This document shows, one piece after another, positions 34,604 through 43,774 of a stretch of 64,000 bases of DNA (the stretch's first letter is position 1; every line of letters begins with the position of its first letter). The DNA comes from Bacillus sp. E(2018) (lineage in GTDB: Bacteria; Bacillota; Bacilli; Bacillales; Fictibacillaceae). Under the pieces are notes generated by a model that was given only the letters and a program-made list of their open reading frames with translations, had not been told where the DNA came from and made no database searches. The stretch lies in NCBI RefSeq assembly GCF_005503015.1, contig NZ_SCOL01000001.1, forward strand, positions 1,984,001 through 2,048,000. The letters run 5' to 3'. The translations under genes were made by a program, and so were the position numbers.

Positions 34604-34634
34604 ACAAAAAGAACCCTAATGAAGATTAGAGTTC
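34604..34634 (-). terminator. Terminator after GNAT gene
   Basis: GAACCCTAAT/ATTAGAGTTC (34611-34620 with 34625-34634), then TTTTTGTTTTG on the minus strand; 108 bp after the gene. Confidence 0.75.
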
Positions 34635-34741
34635 AAATATTTATAACTTTTATATACTCAACATTAATTATTCGAAGAGATTCACTAAAAATTTGAGGGT
34701 GACGCAAGATTTCAGAAGTTTTTGCCAATACTAGTTAATTA

Positions 34742-35191
34742 TTAAACCTCTAATACGACAGCCATTTCTTTTCCAAATCTATCACCTTTATCAATAAATC
34801 CTAAGCTCTCATACAATTGATGAGCGCCTTTATTTTCAGGATGATAACCTACTACAATTACTTTAGCATCTAATAATGTCTTCATCTCTTCAATCATTAA
34901 TTGTGTTGCAACCTTTCCAATTCCTTTTTGTTGATAATTTTTATCGATCATAATTCGATAGATCCAATACCCATCTATTTCTTCTTTCATGGAGTTGAAC
35001 ATAAGAAAGCCAACTGTCTTATCCTCAAAAAGAATAGCGTAAGGCTTTAAGCTTGGTTCAAATTTTGATTGAGCGATAGAAACTGCGTTAGGTTCAATAT
35101 GGCTCACTTGATCATCTGCTACTTCTAAAAAGCAGCATTCGTACCAATTTTCTGCGTTTAGTTCTGCGATCTTCACTTGTTTTTGTGTCAT
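34742..35191 (-). CDS. Spermine/spermidine-acetyltransferase-like GNAT
   Basis: 149-residue GNAT resembling BltD/SpeG-type polyamine acetyltransferases: SHIEPNAVSIAQSKFEP at the start, YQQKGIGKVATQLM for acetyl-CoA, and GAHQLYESLGF near the end. The acidic residues in the N-terminal part fit a polyamine substrate, but this is inference. Single gene. Confidence 0.82.
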   Translation of the reverse strand: MTQKQVKIAELNAENWYECCFLEVADDQVSHIEPNAVSIAQSKFEPSLKPYAILFEDKTVGFLMFNSMKEEIDGYWIYRIMIDKNYQQKGIGKVATQLMIEEMKTLLDAKVIVVGYHPENKGAHQLYESLGFIDKGDRFGKEMAVVLEV

Positions 35192-35280
35192 AAGTTCTCC
35201 TTTAATTGTAAGTTACACCTCTCATTTTACCATAATCTCTCATTTTAGGGAGGTATAGAGTTTTTGTGTAAGCACTAACG

Positions 35281-35316
35281 AAAAAAACAGTGCCTTCCTT
35301 TTACCTGAAGACACTG
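35281..35316 (-). terminator. Terminator after OFA transporter
   Basis: Stem CAGTG-C-CTTC / GAAG-A-CACTG (35288-35297 with 35307-35316), then TTTTTTT on the minus strand. Confidence 0.8.
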
Positions 35317-35328
35317 CATTTTTTAAGG

Positions 35329-36582
35329 TTAGGCTACGGACTTTTCTTGTTTCGCAGCCAGTCTTTTCATATCTAAACGGACGAGTATCGATACGATGAG
35401 CGCAATGATAAACAATCCAGAAAAGAATGTTAGACTGTTTGCGTAAGAACCTGTTGTATCTTTAATCCAAGCAGCAAATAATGGACCTGCCAGACCTGCT
35501 GCTGCCCATGCCGTTAGGATGTAACCATGAATCGCTCCCACCTGTTTCGTACCAAATAGGTCACCAATGTAGGCTGGTATCGATGCAAAGCCTCCTCCAT
35601 AACATGTATAAATTACGGCGAGCATCACTTGAAAAAGAATGGATGATGACGTTTGTGGCAACATGAAAAAGAGAGCGATCTGCAAAACAAAAAATGTTGT
35701 GTATGTATTAGGTCGCCCGATATAGTCCGAAATGGATGCCCATCCAATCCGGCCAAAACCGTTAAACAATCCTAAAACACCTACAAGTGCCGCAGCTTCA
35801 GCTGTTGTTAATCCAATACTCTCTTCTGCAAGAGGTTTTGCAGCAGAAAGAATAGCAATACCACAAGTGACATTAATGAAAAGCATGATCCACAAATAAT
35901 AAAAACGGCGTGTTTTTACAGCTTCGTTTGCTGTTAGTTGTGAGAGGTCTTGTTTAATTTTCACTTTTCCGCTCTCTACATTCTCTTTAAACCCAGCAGG
36001 AAGCCATCCTTCTTCTGGTTTTTCCAAATAAAGAGAGGACAATGTCATTACAGCGAAGTAAGCAATTCCTAAAATGTAGAATGTGTTTGCAATACCAACA
36101 GATTTAATAAGTACGTCCATAATAGGTGAACTGATGGCTGCTGCGAAACCAAATCCCATGATAGCAAGTCCAGTTGCTAAACCACGACGATCGGGAAACC
36201 ATTTGATCAGTGTAGAAACAGGTGCAATATAACCTACTCCAAGCCCGATTCCACCAAGTACACCATAAAAGATATAAAGCATCGTTAACGAGCCAATATT
36301 GACTGCAAGACCAGATCCAGCAATTCCTAATCCAAAGAAAATGGCTGCAAGCAAACCTGCTTTCTTTGGACCATGTTTTTCAACAAAATGTCCTAAAAAA
36401 GCAGCCGACAATCCTAAGAATAGGATGGCGATACTGAATGTCATCTGTACTTGTGAAGCTGTCCAACCAAATTTTTCGATCAGTGGATTCGTGAAGTTGC
36501 TCCACGCATACACCGAACCAATAGAAATATGTATCCCTACTGCTGATAAAGCGATGAGCCACCGATTTTTAGACTTTTTCAT
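35329..36582 (-). CDS. MFS transporter, oxalate/formate antiporter (OFA) family
   Basis: 417 residues and 12 helices. The start SVGIHISIGSVYAWS and the helix 4-5 region GGIGLGVGYIAPVSTLIKWFPDRRGLATG are hallmarks of OxlT-like carriers, which exchange small carboxylates such as oxalate, formate or lactate. The window also carries a formate-dehydrogenase-like operon 14 kb away, but no direct link is shown. GAAAGG just before the ATG is the ribosome site. Confidence 0.88.
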   Translation of the reverse strand: MKKSKNRWLIALSAVGIHISIGSVYAWSNFTNPLIEKFGWTASQVQMTFSIAILFLGLSAAFLGHFVEKHGPKKAGLLAAIFFGLGIAGSGLAVNIGSLTMLYIFYGVLGGIGLGVGYIAPVSTLIKWFPDRRGLATGLAIMGFGFAAAISSPIMDVLIKSVGIANTFYILGIAYFAVMTLSSLYLEKPEEGWLPAGFKENVESGKVKIKQDLSQLTANEAVKTRRFYYLWIMLFINVTCGIAILSAAKPLAEESIGLTTAEAAALVGVLGLFNGFGRIGWASISDYIGRPNTYTTFFVLQIALFFMLPQTSSSILFQVMLAVIYTCYGGGFASIPAYIGDLFGTKQVGAIHGYILTAWAAAGLAGPLFAAWIKDTTGSYANSLTFFSGLFIIALIVSILVRLDMKRLAAKQEKSVA

Positions 36583-36650
36583 CCTTTCTTCCCCCCTAAA
36601 AAGTTAATAAAGTTAAACATTCATGAAACTTACCCTAATGGAAGACAAAT

Positions 36651-36708
36651 AAAAAGACAACATTCAAAAGTACTTATTTTTTCAAATAAGTCCCTTGTAG
36701 AATGTTGC
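36651..36708 (-). terminator. Long hairpin, probable terminator
   Basis: Outer AACATTC/GAATGTT and inner ACTTATTT/AAATAAGT stems (36659-36705), followed on the minus strand by TTTTTATTTG. It lies 120 bp after the sigma-like gene and before the OFA gene. Confidence 0.7.
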
Positions 36709-36827
36709 CTAAAAGCTCTACATACTCGTGCAGAGCGTTCATTCATCATCAAAAGTAGAATAGAAAAAGTACAGATCATGTATTTTCTCCATTACTTCAT
36801 ACATTAATTGTAAGCGTATTTATAATA

Positions 36828-37166
36828 TCAAACCGTCGCATTATTCGCAACATAATTTTTTGACTTTTTAGATAACAGTCGTGTAATATGAATTTCTTCA
36901 CGGTCGACGCATTTTAATTTACATAGTTTAATCAAATAACTGGAAAGAAATTTGTCTTTTACTTTTGTGTAATGATTAGGATTTTCCCATAAATCGCGAA
37001 ATACTTCGCACAATACTTGTTCTGCGACACGCTTATCACCGGTTATTCGGAGGGCAACTTGATATAAAAGTGTGCTATATGAATCGACCATTTGTTTTAA
37101 GGCACTTGAATCCTTATGATGCAATCTGTTTAAAACATTACCATCCAGGTCATGTCGTATGTTCAT
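36828..37166 (-). CDS. Sigma-70 region 2-only protein
   Basis: 112 residues matching only region 2 of an ECF-type sigma factor (LVDSYSTLLYQVALRITGD and VAEQVLCEVFRDLWENP, residues about 27-65). After a short basic tail (KKSKNYVANNATV) the ORF stops; region 4, which recognises -35 boxes, is absent and no remnant was found downstream. AGGAGGGTG lies before the ATG. It could be a truncated sigma factor, or a two-piece sigma subunit needing a separate region 4 protein. Confidence 0.75.
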   Translation of the reverse strand: MNIRHDLDGNVLNRLHHKDSSALKQMVDSYSTLLYQVALRITGDKRVAEQVLCEVFRDLWENPNHYTKVKDKFLSSYLIKLCKLKCVDREEIHITRLLSKKSKNYVANNATV

Positions 37167-37206
37167 TTTAGCAACACCCTCCTACTATTTCCTATGATAT
37201 TTTCCC

Positions 37207-37232
37207 TTTCCCATAAGTTAAAGGAGTTAAAC
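37207..37232 (-). promoter_or_regulatory. SigB-like promoter upstream of the region 2 gene
   Basis: Minus-strand GTTTAA (37232-37227), 14-bp spacer, GGGAAA (37212-37207), 40 bp before the ATG. A similar GTTTAAC-containing stretch lies upstream of the OFA gene (36601-36623). Confidence 0.5.
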
Positions 37233-37275
37233 ATTCAACACAACATTTGTCGAATATTCATATATATTTTGTACA

Positions 37276-37310
37276 ACTAAAAAACAGCGCTTAGATTTCA
37301 AGCACTGTTT
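37276..37310 (-). terminator. Terminator after holin-like gene
   Basis: AAACAGCGCTT/AAGCACTGTTT (37282-37292 with 37300-37310, one mismatch), T-run on the minus strand. Confidence 0.82.
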
Positions 37311-37320
37311 CTGTTAACAC

Positions 37321-37569
37321 TTATTTTTTTAAGTTTTTCTCTACTGAATATTTTATACCTGCGACTGTTCCTATTCCAAGAAGTGCGTATTTCAATCCGA
37401 TTAATGTCGCTGCTGGTGTAGCAGCGCCCGCTTCCCAAAAGGCATATAGTACACCTAAGACAACTGCAACAATGGGGATATATTTATTCGAAAAACGATC
37501 CGTATGACGAATGGCATATAAAACCACAGCTAGCCCAACGTACGGTGCAAAATCGGTCATAAAATCCAT
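37321..37569 (-). CDS. Small holin-like membrane protein
   Basis: 82 residues with two or three hydrophobic helices (VGLAVVLYAIRH, YIPIVAVVLGVLYAFW, LIGLKYALLGIGTVAGIKY) and a charged C-terminus, the shape of phage-type holins. No endolysin or phage genes are near, so it is either a stand-alone holin-like protein or an unrelated membrane protein. The start is ATG 37569, 6 nt after GGGGTGA. A 22-bp perfect palindrome precedes it. Confidence 0.6.
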   Translation of the reverse strand: MDFMTDFAPYVGLAVVLYAIRHTDRFSNKYIPIVAVVLGVLYAFWEAGAATPAATLIGLKYALLGIGTVAGIKYSVEKNLKK

Positions 37570-37591
37570 GATTTTCACCCCAATCGATAAG

Positions 37592-37613
37592 ATTTGTATA
37601 AGCTTATACAAAT
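37592..37613. promoter_or_regulatory. 22-bp perfect palindrome, probable operator
   Basis: The half-site ATTTGTATAAG is repeated inverted without spacer at 37592-37613, about 23 bp before the holin-like start. It has no T-run, so it suits a dimeric repressor site rather than a terminator. Confidence 0.55.
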
Positions 37614-37655
37614 TTTATTAGTACTTGGATGAAAATAGACCGTTTTAGAATAACT

Positions 37656-38720
37656 TTATCTCCATGGAGCCTTTTGAAATGCAGCGTCACATTGATCAAC
37701 TAAACGCCTCACTAATTCACTAGCAGAACTCTCTATGGCTAGACTTGATGCTTGACCCGACCACATGGACATCATTTCTTTATTTCCTTGTTTAGCCGCT
37801 TCTTTTCTAATATCAGACGTTAGGATGTGCTGAAGTGGATATGGAAGCAGATCGCCAGGAATGCCACTCTCTAAGTCTATCATCATCTTATTCTTAAAGC
37901 CTCTCGCACTTTTTCCAGAAAAGACTTTTGTAATTTTCGTGTCAGTATCACGACTTGTTAGGATGGTTTCTTTATGAATGCTATTTGCTCCGCTCTCTTT
38001 TACCGTCAGGAATGCTGTACCGAGCTGAACGGCCGAAGCACCTAAAGTTAGTGCTGCTGCCATTCCCCTCCCGTCCATAATGCCTCCCGCTGCTACAACC
38101 GGACAAGAAACAACATCTACCACTTGTGGAACAAGCGCCATCGTACCGATCATAGATTCACTTTCACCATTCAAAAATGTTCCTCTATGGCCTCCTGCCT
38201 CTGAACCTTGTGCAACGATTAGATCTACACCATTGGATTCAAGATGAATCGCTTCTTTAACAGAAGTTGCAGTTGCGATTACGATTATTTTTAAAGCATG
38301 TAATTTCTCTACTAATCTTTTAGACGGTGCGTCAAATGTAAAACTAACTATTTTCACGCCTGCTTCAATCACCGTGGAGAGCTGTTCATTAAATAAATTC
38401 TTCCTGTCTGGAATGGTATGAACCTCAGGAATACCAAGTTTTGATCGATATGTATTCAAGTGTTGCTGCATCGCTAGAGTTGCGTCTTTGTTCATTTCAG
38501 GGATCTCGGGAAGAAACAGGTTTACAGCAATGGGTGAATGTGTGCGTTGCCGAATATTTTCTAAAGCCCATTTTATTTGTTGAGGCGTCATATATCCTGC
38601 ACCAAGTGTTCCTAGTGCTCCCGCTTCACTTACTTCTGCTACTAATTCAGGTGTTGTCGGACCACCCGCCATACCCGCTTGTATGATTGGATATTTAAGA
38701 TTGAGCATGCTGCAGATCAT
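37656..38720 (-). CDS. Nitronate monooxygenase / FabK-like flavoprotein
   Basis: 354-residue FMN TIM-barrel enzyme. YPIIQAGMAGG (10-20), the phosphate-binding AAGGIMDGRGMAAALTLGASAVQLGTAF and AQGSEAGGHRGTF (with the catalytic His) match nitronate monooxygenases, which detoxify alkyl nitronates. Start ATG 38720, 9 nt after GGAGG; the longer frame from 38762 crosses the dctP terminator. Confidence 0.88.
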   Translation of the reverse strand: MICSMLNLKYPIIQAGMAGGPTTPELVAEVSEAGALGTLGAGYMTPQQIKWALENIRQRTHSPIAVNLFLPEIPEMNKDATLAMQQHLNTYRSKLGIPEVHTIPDRKNLFNEQLSTVIEAGVKIVSFTFDAPSKRLVEKLHALKIIVIATATSVKEAIHLESNGVDLIVAQGSEAGGHRGTFLNGESESMIGTMALVPQVVDVVSCPVVAAGGIMDGRGMAAALTLGASAVQLGTAFLTVKESGANSIHKETILTSRDTDTKITKVFSGKSARGFKNKMMIDLESGIPGDLLPYPLQHILTSDIRKEAAKQGNKEMMSMWSGQASSLAIESSASELVRRLVDQCDAAFQKAPWR

Positions 38721-38761
38721 ACGTATCTTCCTCCATTTCCTGCTTTTTAAATAGCATAACA

Positions 38762-38798
38762 AAAAGATAGAGCTCTAGTCTGTATCGACTAAAGCTCT
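38762..38798 (-). terminator. Terminator after dctP
   Basis: AGAGCTCTAGTC/GACTAAAGCTCT (38769-38780 with 38787-38798, one mismatch), then TTTTTGTT on the minus strand. Confidence 0.8.
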
Positions 38799-38806
38799 TT
38801 TCTCCG

Positions 38807-40078
38807 TTAGACTGCAATTTTTCTATTCTCATACATTGCTTGAATGGCTTCTTCACTTTTACCTTCGTCAAATTCATTTTCACTTTTAGAAACAACGATC
38901 GTTGCAATTCCGTTTCCGATTAAGTTTACGATCGCACGCGCTTCACTCATGAAACGGTCAACTCCTAATAGTAGTGCCAACCCTTCAACAGGTATGACTT
39001 GCATAGCTGTAAGCGTTGATGCAAGAACGATGAATCCGCCGCCTGTAACGGCTGCTGCACCTTTTGATGTTAGCATCAGTACAGCGATAATCGTTAACTG
39101 CTGCGTGATACTGAGATCGATGCCAAATACTTGAGCTAAAAAGACGACTGCCATCGAGAGATAGATGCTTGTTCCGTCTAAGTTGAAAGAATAACCCGTT
39201 GGTATAACAAGACCTACCACAGACTTTGAGCATCCGAACTTCTCCATTTTGTTCATCATACGTGGGAGAACAGATTCTGAAGAACTTGTACCGAGTACGA
39301 TCAAGAGCTCTTCTTTTATAAATTTCAAGTACTTCCACAAACTGAATCCATACATTTTACAGATTAGATTTAAGACGATAAAAACAAAGAAGAACATTGT
39401 TGTGTACACCGCAATCATTAACTTACCAAGCGGAACGAGTGACTCTAGACCATAGTTTCCTATAGTAAACGCCATCGCACCGAACGCACCAAGTGGCGCT
39501 GCTTTCATGATATAGCCAACGATCTTGAAAAAGACGTTCAGCAACTTTTCAAAGAATTCAATAATGATCTTCCCGCTGTTTCCAAGTGCCGTAAGTCCAA
39601 CACCAAAAAGAATAGAAAAGAAAAGTACTTGAAGAATATCCCCTTTTGCAAAGGCATCGACCATGTTGCTTGGAACGATATGTGTAACGAACTCGATCCA
39701 ATCGATCTTACCGCCTTCTTCAGATGTGTATTGCGACACATCACCTTTTTCAAGCTTATCAAAGTCTAAGCCCGCTCCAGGCTTTAACACGTTAACAACG
39801 ATCAATCCAATAACAAGAGCGAGCGTCGTTACGATTTCAAAGTAGATGAAGGCTTTCCCTCCGACCTTACCTACCTTTTTCATGTCACCCATTTTCGCGA
39901 TACCTAGTACGATCGTTAAGAAGATAATCGGAGCGATCACCATCTTAACGGCATTAATAAATGTATCTCCTACAGGTTTCATCTGTTTTCCGAATTCTGG
40001 CCAGAAGAGTCCAACAAGTACACCTACTGCGATCGCCGTTAAAACCTGAAACGTTAAGTTCTTAAATAACCTTTTCAT
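38807..40078 (-). CDS. dctP: C4-dicarboxylate:cation symporter DctP
   Basis: 423-residue DAACS transporter for succinate, fumarate or malate. Hairpin motifs are clear: the serine-rich [11 protein letters not shown], the helix 7 [11 protein letters not shown] and the C-terminal region [25 protein letters not shown]. It lies in the order dctP-dctR-dctS/dctB, the gene set known as dctBSRP (ydbEFGH) in B. subtilis, where DctSR activates dctP. A 43-bp palindrome lies in its 200-bp upstream region. Confidence 0.95.
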   Translation of the reverse strand: MKRLFKNLTFQVLTAIAVGVLVGLFWPEFGKQMKPVGDTFINAVKMVIAPIIFLTIVLGIAKMGDMKKVGKVGGKAFIYFEIVTTLALVIGLIVVNVLKPGAGLDFDKLEKGDVSQYTSEEGGKIDWIEFVTHIVPSNMVDAFAKGDILQVLFFSILFGVGLTALGNSGKIIIEFFEKLLNVFFKIVGYIMKAAPLGAFGAMAFTIGNYGLESLVPLGKLMIAVYTTMFFFVFIVLNLICKMYGFSLWKYLKFIKEELLIVLGTSSSESVLPRMMNKMEKFGCSKSVVGLVIPTGYSFNLDGTSIYLSMAVVFLAQVFGIDLSITQQLTIIAVLMLTSKGAAAVTGGGFIVLASTLTAMQVIPVEGLALLLGVDRFMSEARAIVNLIGNGIATIVVSKSENEFDEGKSEEAIQAMYENRKIAV

Positions 40079-40119
40079 TGTTCTTCTCCTTTCGAGTTTG
40101 AAAATGAACTTTGAGAGTT

Positions 40120-40162
40120 AAATTGTCTGGGGTCTGACCCGGGGTCAGACCCCAGACAATTT
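40120..40162. repeat. 43-bp perfect palindrome, copy 1
   Basis: Arms of 21 bp around a single G (40141). Outer ends are AAATTGTCTGG and CCAGACAATTT, the core is GGTCTGACCCGGGGTCAGACC. A second copy at 47661-47703 keeps the core but changes both arms in a matching way. It sits between the dctR terminator and dctP. Confidence 0.93.
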
Positions 40163-40184
40163 CCACACAATTTATAAAGCCAAT

Positions 40185-40221
40185 AAAAAAACGCTACCAT
40201 TTGTAAAAACAATGATAGCGC
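40185..40221 (-). terminator. Terminator after dctR
   Basis: CGCTAxCATTxG/CAATGxTAGCG imperfect stem (40192-40203 with 40210-40220), then TTTTTTT on the minus strand. Confidence 0.75.
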
Positions 40222-40278
40222 TTCCATTCATTTATTTGAATATTAAGAACTTATTGGACGTTTTGGTCTTTTTGGTCT

Positions 40279-40980
40279 TCAATTATTTTCAATTATTTTT
40301 TTTAGAACATATCGATTAACAGGTCGGCCGACCGTACCGTACTGAATGTCCATTTGAATCGTGCCGCTCTTAACTAAATAATCGAGATACCTTCGAGCTG
40401 TCACTCGCGCGATGCCTATTCCTTCAGCTACCTCTTCTGCTGACTTTGCTTCTGTTTGCGCTTCAATAAAGCTTGCGATCTGTTTAAGAGTCAGTTCGTT
40501 CAACCCTTTAGGAAGCTCCATCGAAACAGGAACATCTCTTATTTCAGAGAAGAAAAGGTTATCCAGATCTTTTTGTGTAGTTGTTCCAGATGGGGACATT
40601 GTAGAATGAAAGGTTTTGTATTTGCTTAATGCTTTTTCAATACGCTCGAAAGTAAACGGTTTGATAATATAATCGAACGCACCGTTCTGCATCATAGAAC
40701 GGACTGTCTCTAAGTCGTTTGCAGCTGTAATGATTATTACGTCTACCTTAATTTTTTCCGCTCGAATCTGTTGCAATGTTTCAATACCATTCTGCTCTGG
40801 CATGTAGATATCGAGTACGACGAGATCCGGTTTATGTTTTTTTATCAGTTTCATTCCTTCTGTTCCGTTGGATGCCGTCTGAATTACCTTAAATCTCTTT
40901 ACTTTTTCTATAAACGCTTTATTTATTTCTAAGACCATCGGATCATCTTCTATCAACAGAACCTTTATCTCACTCATCAT
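40279..40980 (-). CDS. dctR: Response regulator DctR (CitB family)
   Basis: About 233 residues. Receiver domain: acidic pair LLIEDDP, phosphoacceptor Asp in LVVLDIYMPEQNG, and the conserved Lys in IIKPF. The output is a CitB-type winged helix (ARVTARRYLDYLVKSG near 200). It should be phosphorylated by DctS and activate dctP. ATG 40980 or 40977, just after AGAGGTG, is preferred over the GTG at 40986; it overlaps the end of dctS by about 11 nt. Confidence 0.93.
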   Translation of the reverse strand: MMSEIKVLLIEDDPMVLEINKAFIEKVKRFKVIQTASNGTEGMKLIKKHKPDLVVLDIYMPEQNGIETLQQIRAEKIKVDVIIITAANDLETVRSMMQNGAFDYIIKPFTFERIEKALSKYKTFHSTMSPSGTTTQKDLDNLFFSEIRDVPVSMELPKGLNELTLKQIASFIEAQTEAKSAEEVAEGIGIARVTARRYLDYLVKSGTIQMDIQYGTVGRPVNRYVLKKIIENN

Positions 40981-42568
40981 CTTCACCTCTATCGTTCATC
41001 GGAAATACAATCACAATGCTAGTTCCCTGGTTTTCGTCTGATGTTACTTCTATGTCTCCATTACCTTTTTCAACAATCTGATAAATGAGATACAGCCCAA
41101 TTCCCGACCCGTTGTTTCCTTTTGTCGTATATCCTCTTTCAAACATATGGTTCTGAACTTCCTGGCTCATCCCGCAACCGTTGTCTTCGACCAAAATGGC
41201 ACATGACTCAGAATCCTGAGCGATTGAAACATCAATCCTAGCCTCATGAATCCCTTTTAGAGCGTCATACGCGTTCTCTATCAAATTACCAATGATTGTG
41301 ACAAAATCATGCTGATCGAGTTGATCAGGAAACGTTTTAAGCGAGCTCTCATTATCAATGACCACTTTTATACCTAGTTCTTTTCCGCGCCCCACTTTGC
41401 TTAACAATAGACCTGCAAGACTCTCGTTCTTAATTCTTTGATTTAAAAACCGAGTGAGTGAACCTTTTTCTTCTGATATTTGAAAGACATATTGCATCGC
41501 TTTTTTCAAATTGCCTAACTGAAGAAGACCCGCAATCGTATGTAGCTTGTTCATGTGCTCGTGGTTCTGAACTCGTAGTGCCTCTACAAATGCCTTTACA
41601 CCTGTTAGTTCTTCCGCCATCTTCGCAACTTCTGTTCTATCCTGGAAGATAGCAACAGCCCCAACGATTTTGTTATTCACTTCTATTGGTACTCGATTAC
41701 TCATGATCACTTTTCCACTAACACGGATTTCTTGATTATAAACTGGACGACTCAGTTCTATGATTTCTGGGAGACGCGTATCTGGTATCACTTCTCGAAT
41801 CTGTTTTCCAACAACGTCTCCACTCACTGAGAAGATGCTTTTTGCTTTTTCATTAAAGATCGTGATGAACTCCTCTTTATCAATAGCGATTACACCTTCA
41901 TGCATAGAGTGAAACGTTGCTGTTCTCTCTTCGAACATTCGGACGATTTCATGTGGTTCTAAATAAAACATCTGCTGTTTAAGATGACGAGCTAGGAGAT
42001 AGGAACCAATCACACCGAACGAGAGAACTAATAAGAGAATAAGAGTCATCTCATCTGTCAGATCGTGAAACACTTCATAGTAACCTGGAATCACATGACC
42101 GACTACAACAACCCCAATCTGCTCCAACTCATCGTTCTTGATGGGAACAAATGCCCTTACGGCGGTGCCCATCTCTCCCTTCGCTTTCGAAATAAACGTA
42201 TGGTCAGCGAAGGCTGCACCTTCATCACTTCCCTTAGACACCGTTCCGATCATGTCTTTAACTGGATGTGAATAACGAATATGATCCATATCCATGACCA
42301 CGACATAATCCGCTTCATTAATGACACGTATCTTTTCAACGACTGGTTCTATCTCGTTCCAGCCCTTATTTATCTGAATATATTTCTTCACTTCAGGAAG
42401 CTGTGCTACGGTCCGGGAAGTAATCATTGCCCGCTTACCCAGTTCTTCTTCCTGAATATCGAGGATCTTCCCAATAATGACGACACCGCCGATAAGGATA
42501 GCATAGAACACGATTCCAAACGTAAGGATCATGATTTTTGTTCGAATGGGTAATCGTTTTATCGTCAT
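40970..42568 (-). CDS. dctS: Sensor histidine kinase DctS
   Basis: 532 residues in CitA/DcuS layout: helix 1 (about 12-34), extracytoplasmic Cache/PDC sensor domain (about 35-180, with the RYSHP ligand motif), helix 2 (about 183-203), PAS domain (about 215-320), SpoB-like helix with phosphoacceptor His in LRVQNHEHMNKLH (about 340), and HATPase with N box NLIENAYDAL, G boxes DNGCGM and GSGIGLYL. It senses external dicarboxylates, perhaps together with the binding protein DctB encoded divergently. Confidence 0.95.
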   Translation of the reverse strand: MTIKRLPIRTKIMILTFGIVFYAILIGGVVIIGKILDIQEEELGKRAMITSRTVAQLPEVKKYIQINKGWNEIEPVVEKIRVINEADYVVVMDMDHIRYSHPVKDMIGTVSKGSDEGAAFADHTFISKAKGEMGTAVRAFVPIKNDELEQIGVVVVGHVIPGYYEVFHDLTDEMTLILLLVLSFGVIGSYLLARHLKQQMFYLEPHEIVRMFEERTATFHSMHEGVIAIDKEEFITIFNEKAKSIFSVSGDVVGKQIREVIPDTRLPEIIELSRPVYNQEIRVSGKVIMSNRVPIEVNNKIVGAVAIFQDRTEVAKMAEELTGVKAFVEALRVQNHEHMNKLHTIAGLLQLGNLKKAMQYVFQISEEKGSLTRFLNQRIKNESLAGLLLSKVGRGKELGIKVVIDNESSLKTFPDQLDQHDFVTIIGNLIENAYDALKGIHEARIDVSIAQDSESCAILVEDNGCGMSQEVQNHMFERGYTTKGNNGSGIGLYLIYQIVEKGNGDIEVTSDENQGTSIVIVFPMNDRGEDDE

Positions 42569-42660
42569 TTACAAGCTCCTCCTTTTCAGTGACCCTATTG
42601 TATCATTTCCGTTTCAATATGTTAGACTATTTAAAAAAAGTAACGGATTTGGGGTAGTTC

Positions 42661-43725
42661 ATGATGAAATCGTTCATTGGGATCGCGCTGATACTAATTG
42701 CGGGTCTAGCCGTATCAATCTGGATTGGTTTTCATACAAAAATGGCAGAAGGCACACTTCCCTATGATGATGATCAAAAAGGTATTCAAGATCAAGTCGT
42801 CATCAAGTTCAGTCACGTAGTAGCAGAGAATACGCCTAAGGGTCTAGCTGCGCAGCGTTTTGCAAAACGAGTAAACGAGAAATCAAACGGTCAGATTAAA
42901 ATCGAAGTGATTCCAAACGGTGGACTTTATTCCGATCAAGAAGAACTCGAAGCTCTGCAGCGTGGAGATGTTCAGATGATCGCACCAGCTACAACAAAAT
43001 TAAGCACATTTTCACCAAAATGGCAGGTGCTTGATCTTCCTTATGCCATGCCTACTTCTGAAAGCATAATAAAAGCTTTAAACGGAGACATCGGTAGCAC
43101 GTTGCTGCAATCCTTAGAACAGAAACGTATGAAAGGTCTTGCGTTATGGATCAATGGATTTAAACAGATTACGACGAACGATGGTCCTATCGTGCACCCC
43201 GATCATTTAAAGAGACAAAACCTGCGCATCATGCCGAGTACTGTGCTTGAAAAGCAATTTGATCTAGTCGGTGCTAAAGCCGTTGGATTAGATTTTAACG
43301 ATACGTATCGATTATTAGAATCTAAAGAATTAAACGGTGAGGAGAACACGATCTCTAACATCTATTCTAAAAAATTCTTTGATGTACAAAGCCACCTGAC
43401 CATAAGCAATCATGGATTTTTAGGATATGCCGTAATCATGAATGAGGAGTTTTGGAGCAAGCTTACGAAGAAGCAGCAGAGAATCATAACTGATGCTTTG
43501 GATAAAGCTTCTAGATGGAATCAGACTCAATCTTTCGCGATGAACGAAGAACAGCTTGCATTGATTGAGAAAAACTCTTCAATTGATATTCATTATCTTA
43601 CAAAAGAAGAAAAAAGAGAGTGGGCGAAGCGTTGGGAGCCCATTTACAGAGCGTTTAAAAGTGAGATTGGAGACGATCTGCTCTCCAAGATGATTCAATT
43701 AAGAAATTCTTATAAAGACTTTTAA
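42661..43725 (+). CDS. dctB: Dicarboxylate-binding protein DctB (TRAP DctP-type fold)
   Basis: 354 residues. An uncleaved or lipid-free N-terminal helix (about 4-23) precedes a DctP-family solute-binding fold: KFSHVVAENTPKGLAAQRFA at the start and GLRIMP-like NLRIMPSTVLEKQFDLVGA in the middle. There are no TRAP membrane subunits nearby; in B. subtilis DctB works as an accessory of the DctS sensor. Divergent from dctS, with 92 bp between them. A second ATG at 42664 is equally possible. Confidence 0.92.
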   Translation: MMKSFIGIALILIAGLAVSIWIGFHTKMAEGTLPYDDDQKGIQDQVVIKFSHVVAENTPKGLAAQRFAKRVNEKSNGQIKIEVIPNGGLYSDQEELEALQRGDVQMIAPATTKLSTFSPKWQVLDLPYAMPTSESIIKALNGDIGSTLLQSLEQKRMKGLALWINGFKQITTNDGPIVHPDHLKRQNLRIMPSTVLEKQFDLVGAKAVGLDFNDTYRLLESKELNGEENTISNIYSKKFFDVQSHLTISNHGFLGYAVIMNEEFWSKLTKKQQRIITDALDKASRWNQTQSFAMNEEQLALIEKNSSIDIHYLTKEEKREWAKRWEPIYRAFKSEIGDDLLSKMIQLRNSYKDF

Positions 43726-43740
43726 TCAATGATAAATCTG

Positions 43741-43774
43741 GGTGCTGATTCTTTAATCATCAGCACCTCTTCTT
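43741..43774. terminator. Terminator after dctB
   Basis: GGTGCTGAT/ATCAGCACC (43741-43749 with 43759-43767); T-rich on the plus strand. It overlaps the stop of the CWC gene on the other strand. Confidence 0.75.

Noticed and set aside
40120..40162. Intrinsic terminator
   Set aside because: Palindrome has no T-run on either side, and a separate terminator for dctR lies just upstream at 40185-40221.
42661..43725. Incomplete TRAP transporter
   Set aside because: No DctQ or DctM subunits nearby; the dctB/dctS/dctR/dctP set explains the binding protein as a sensor accessory.
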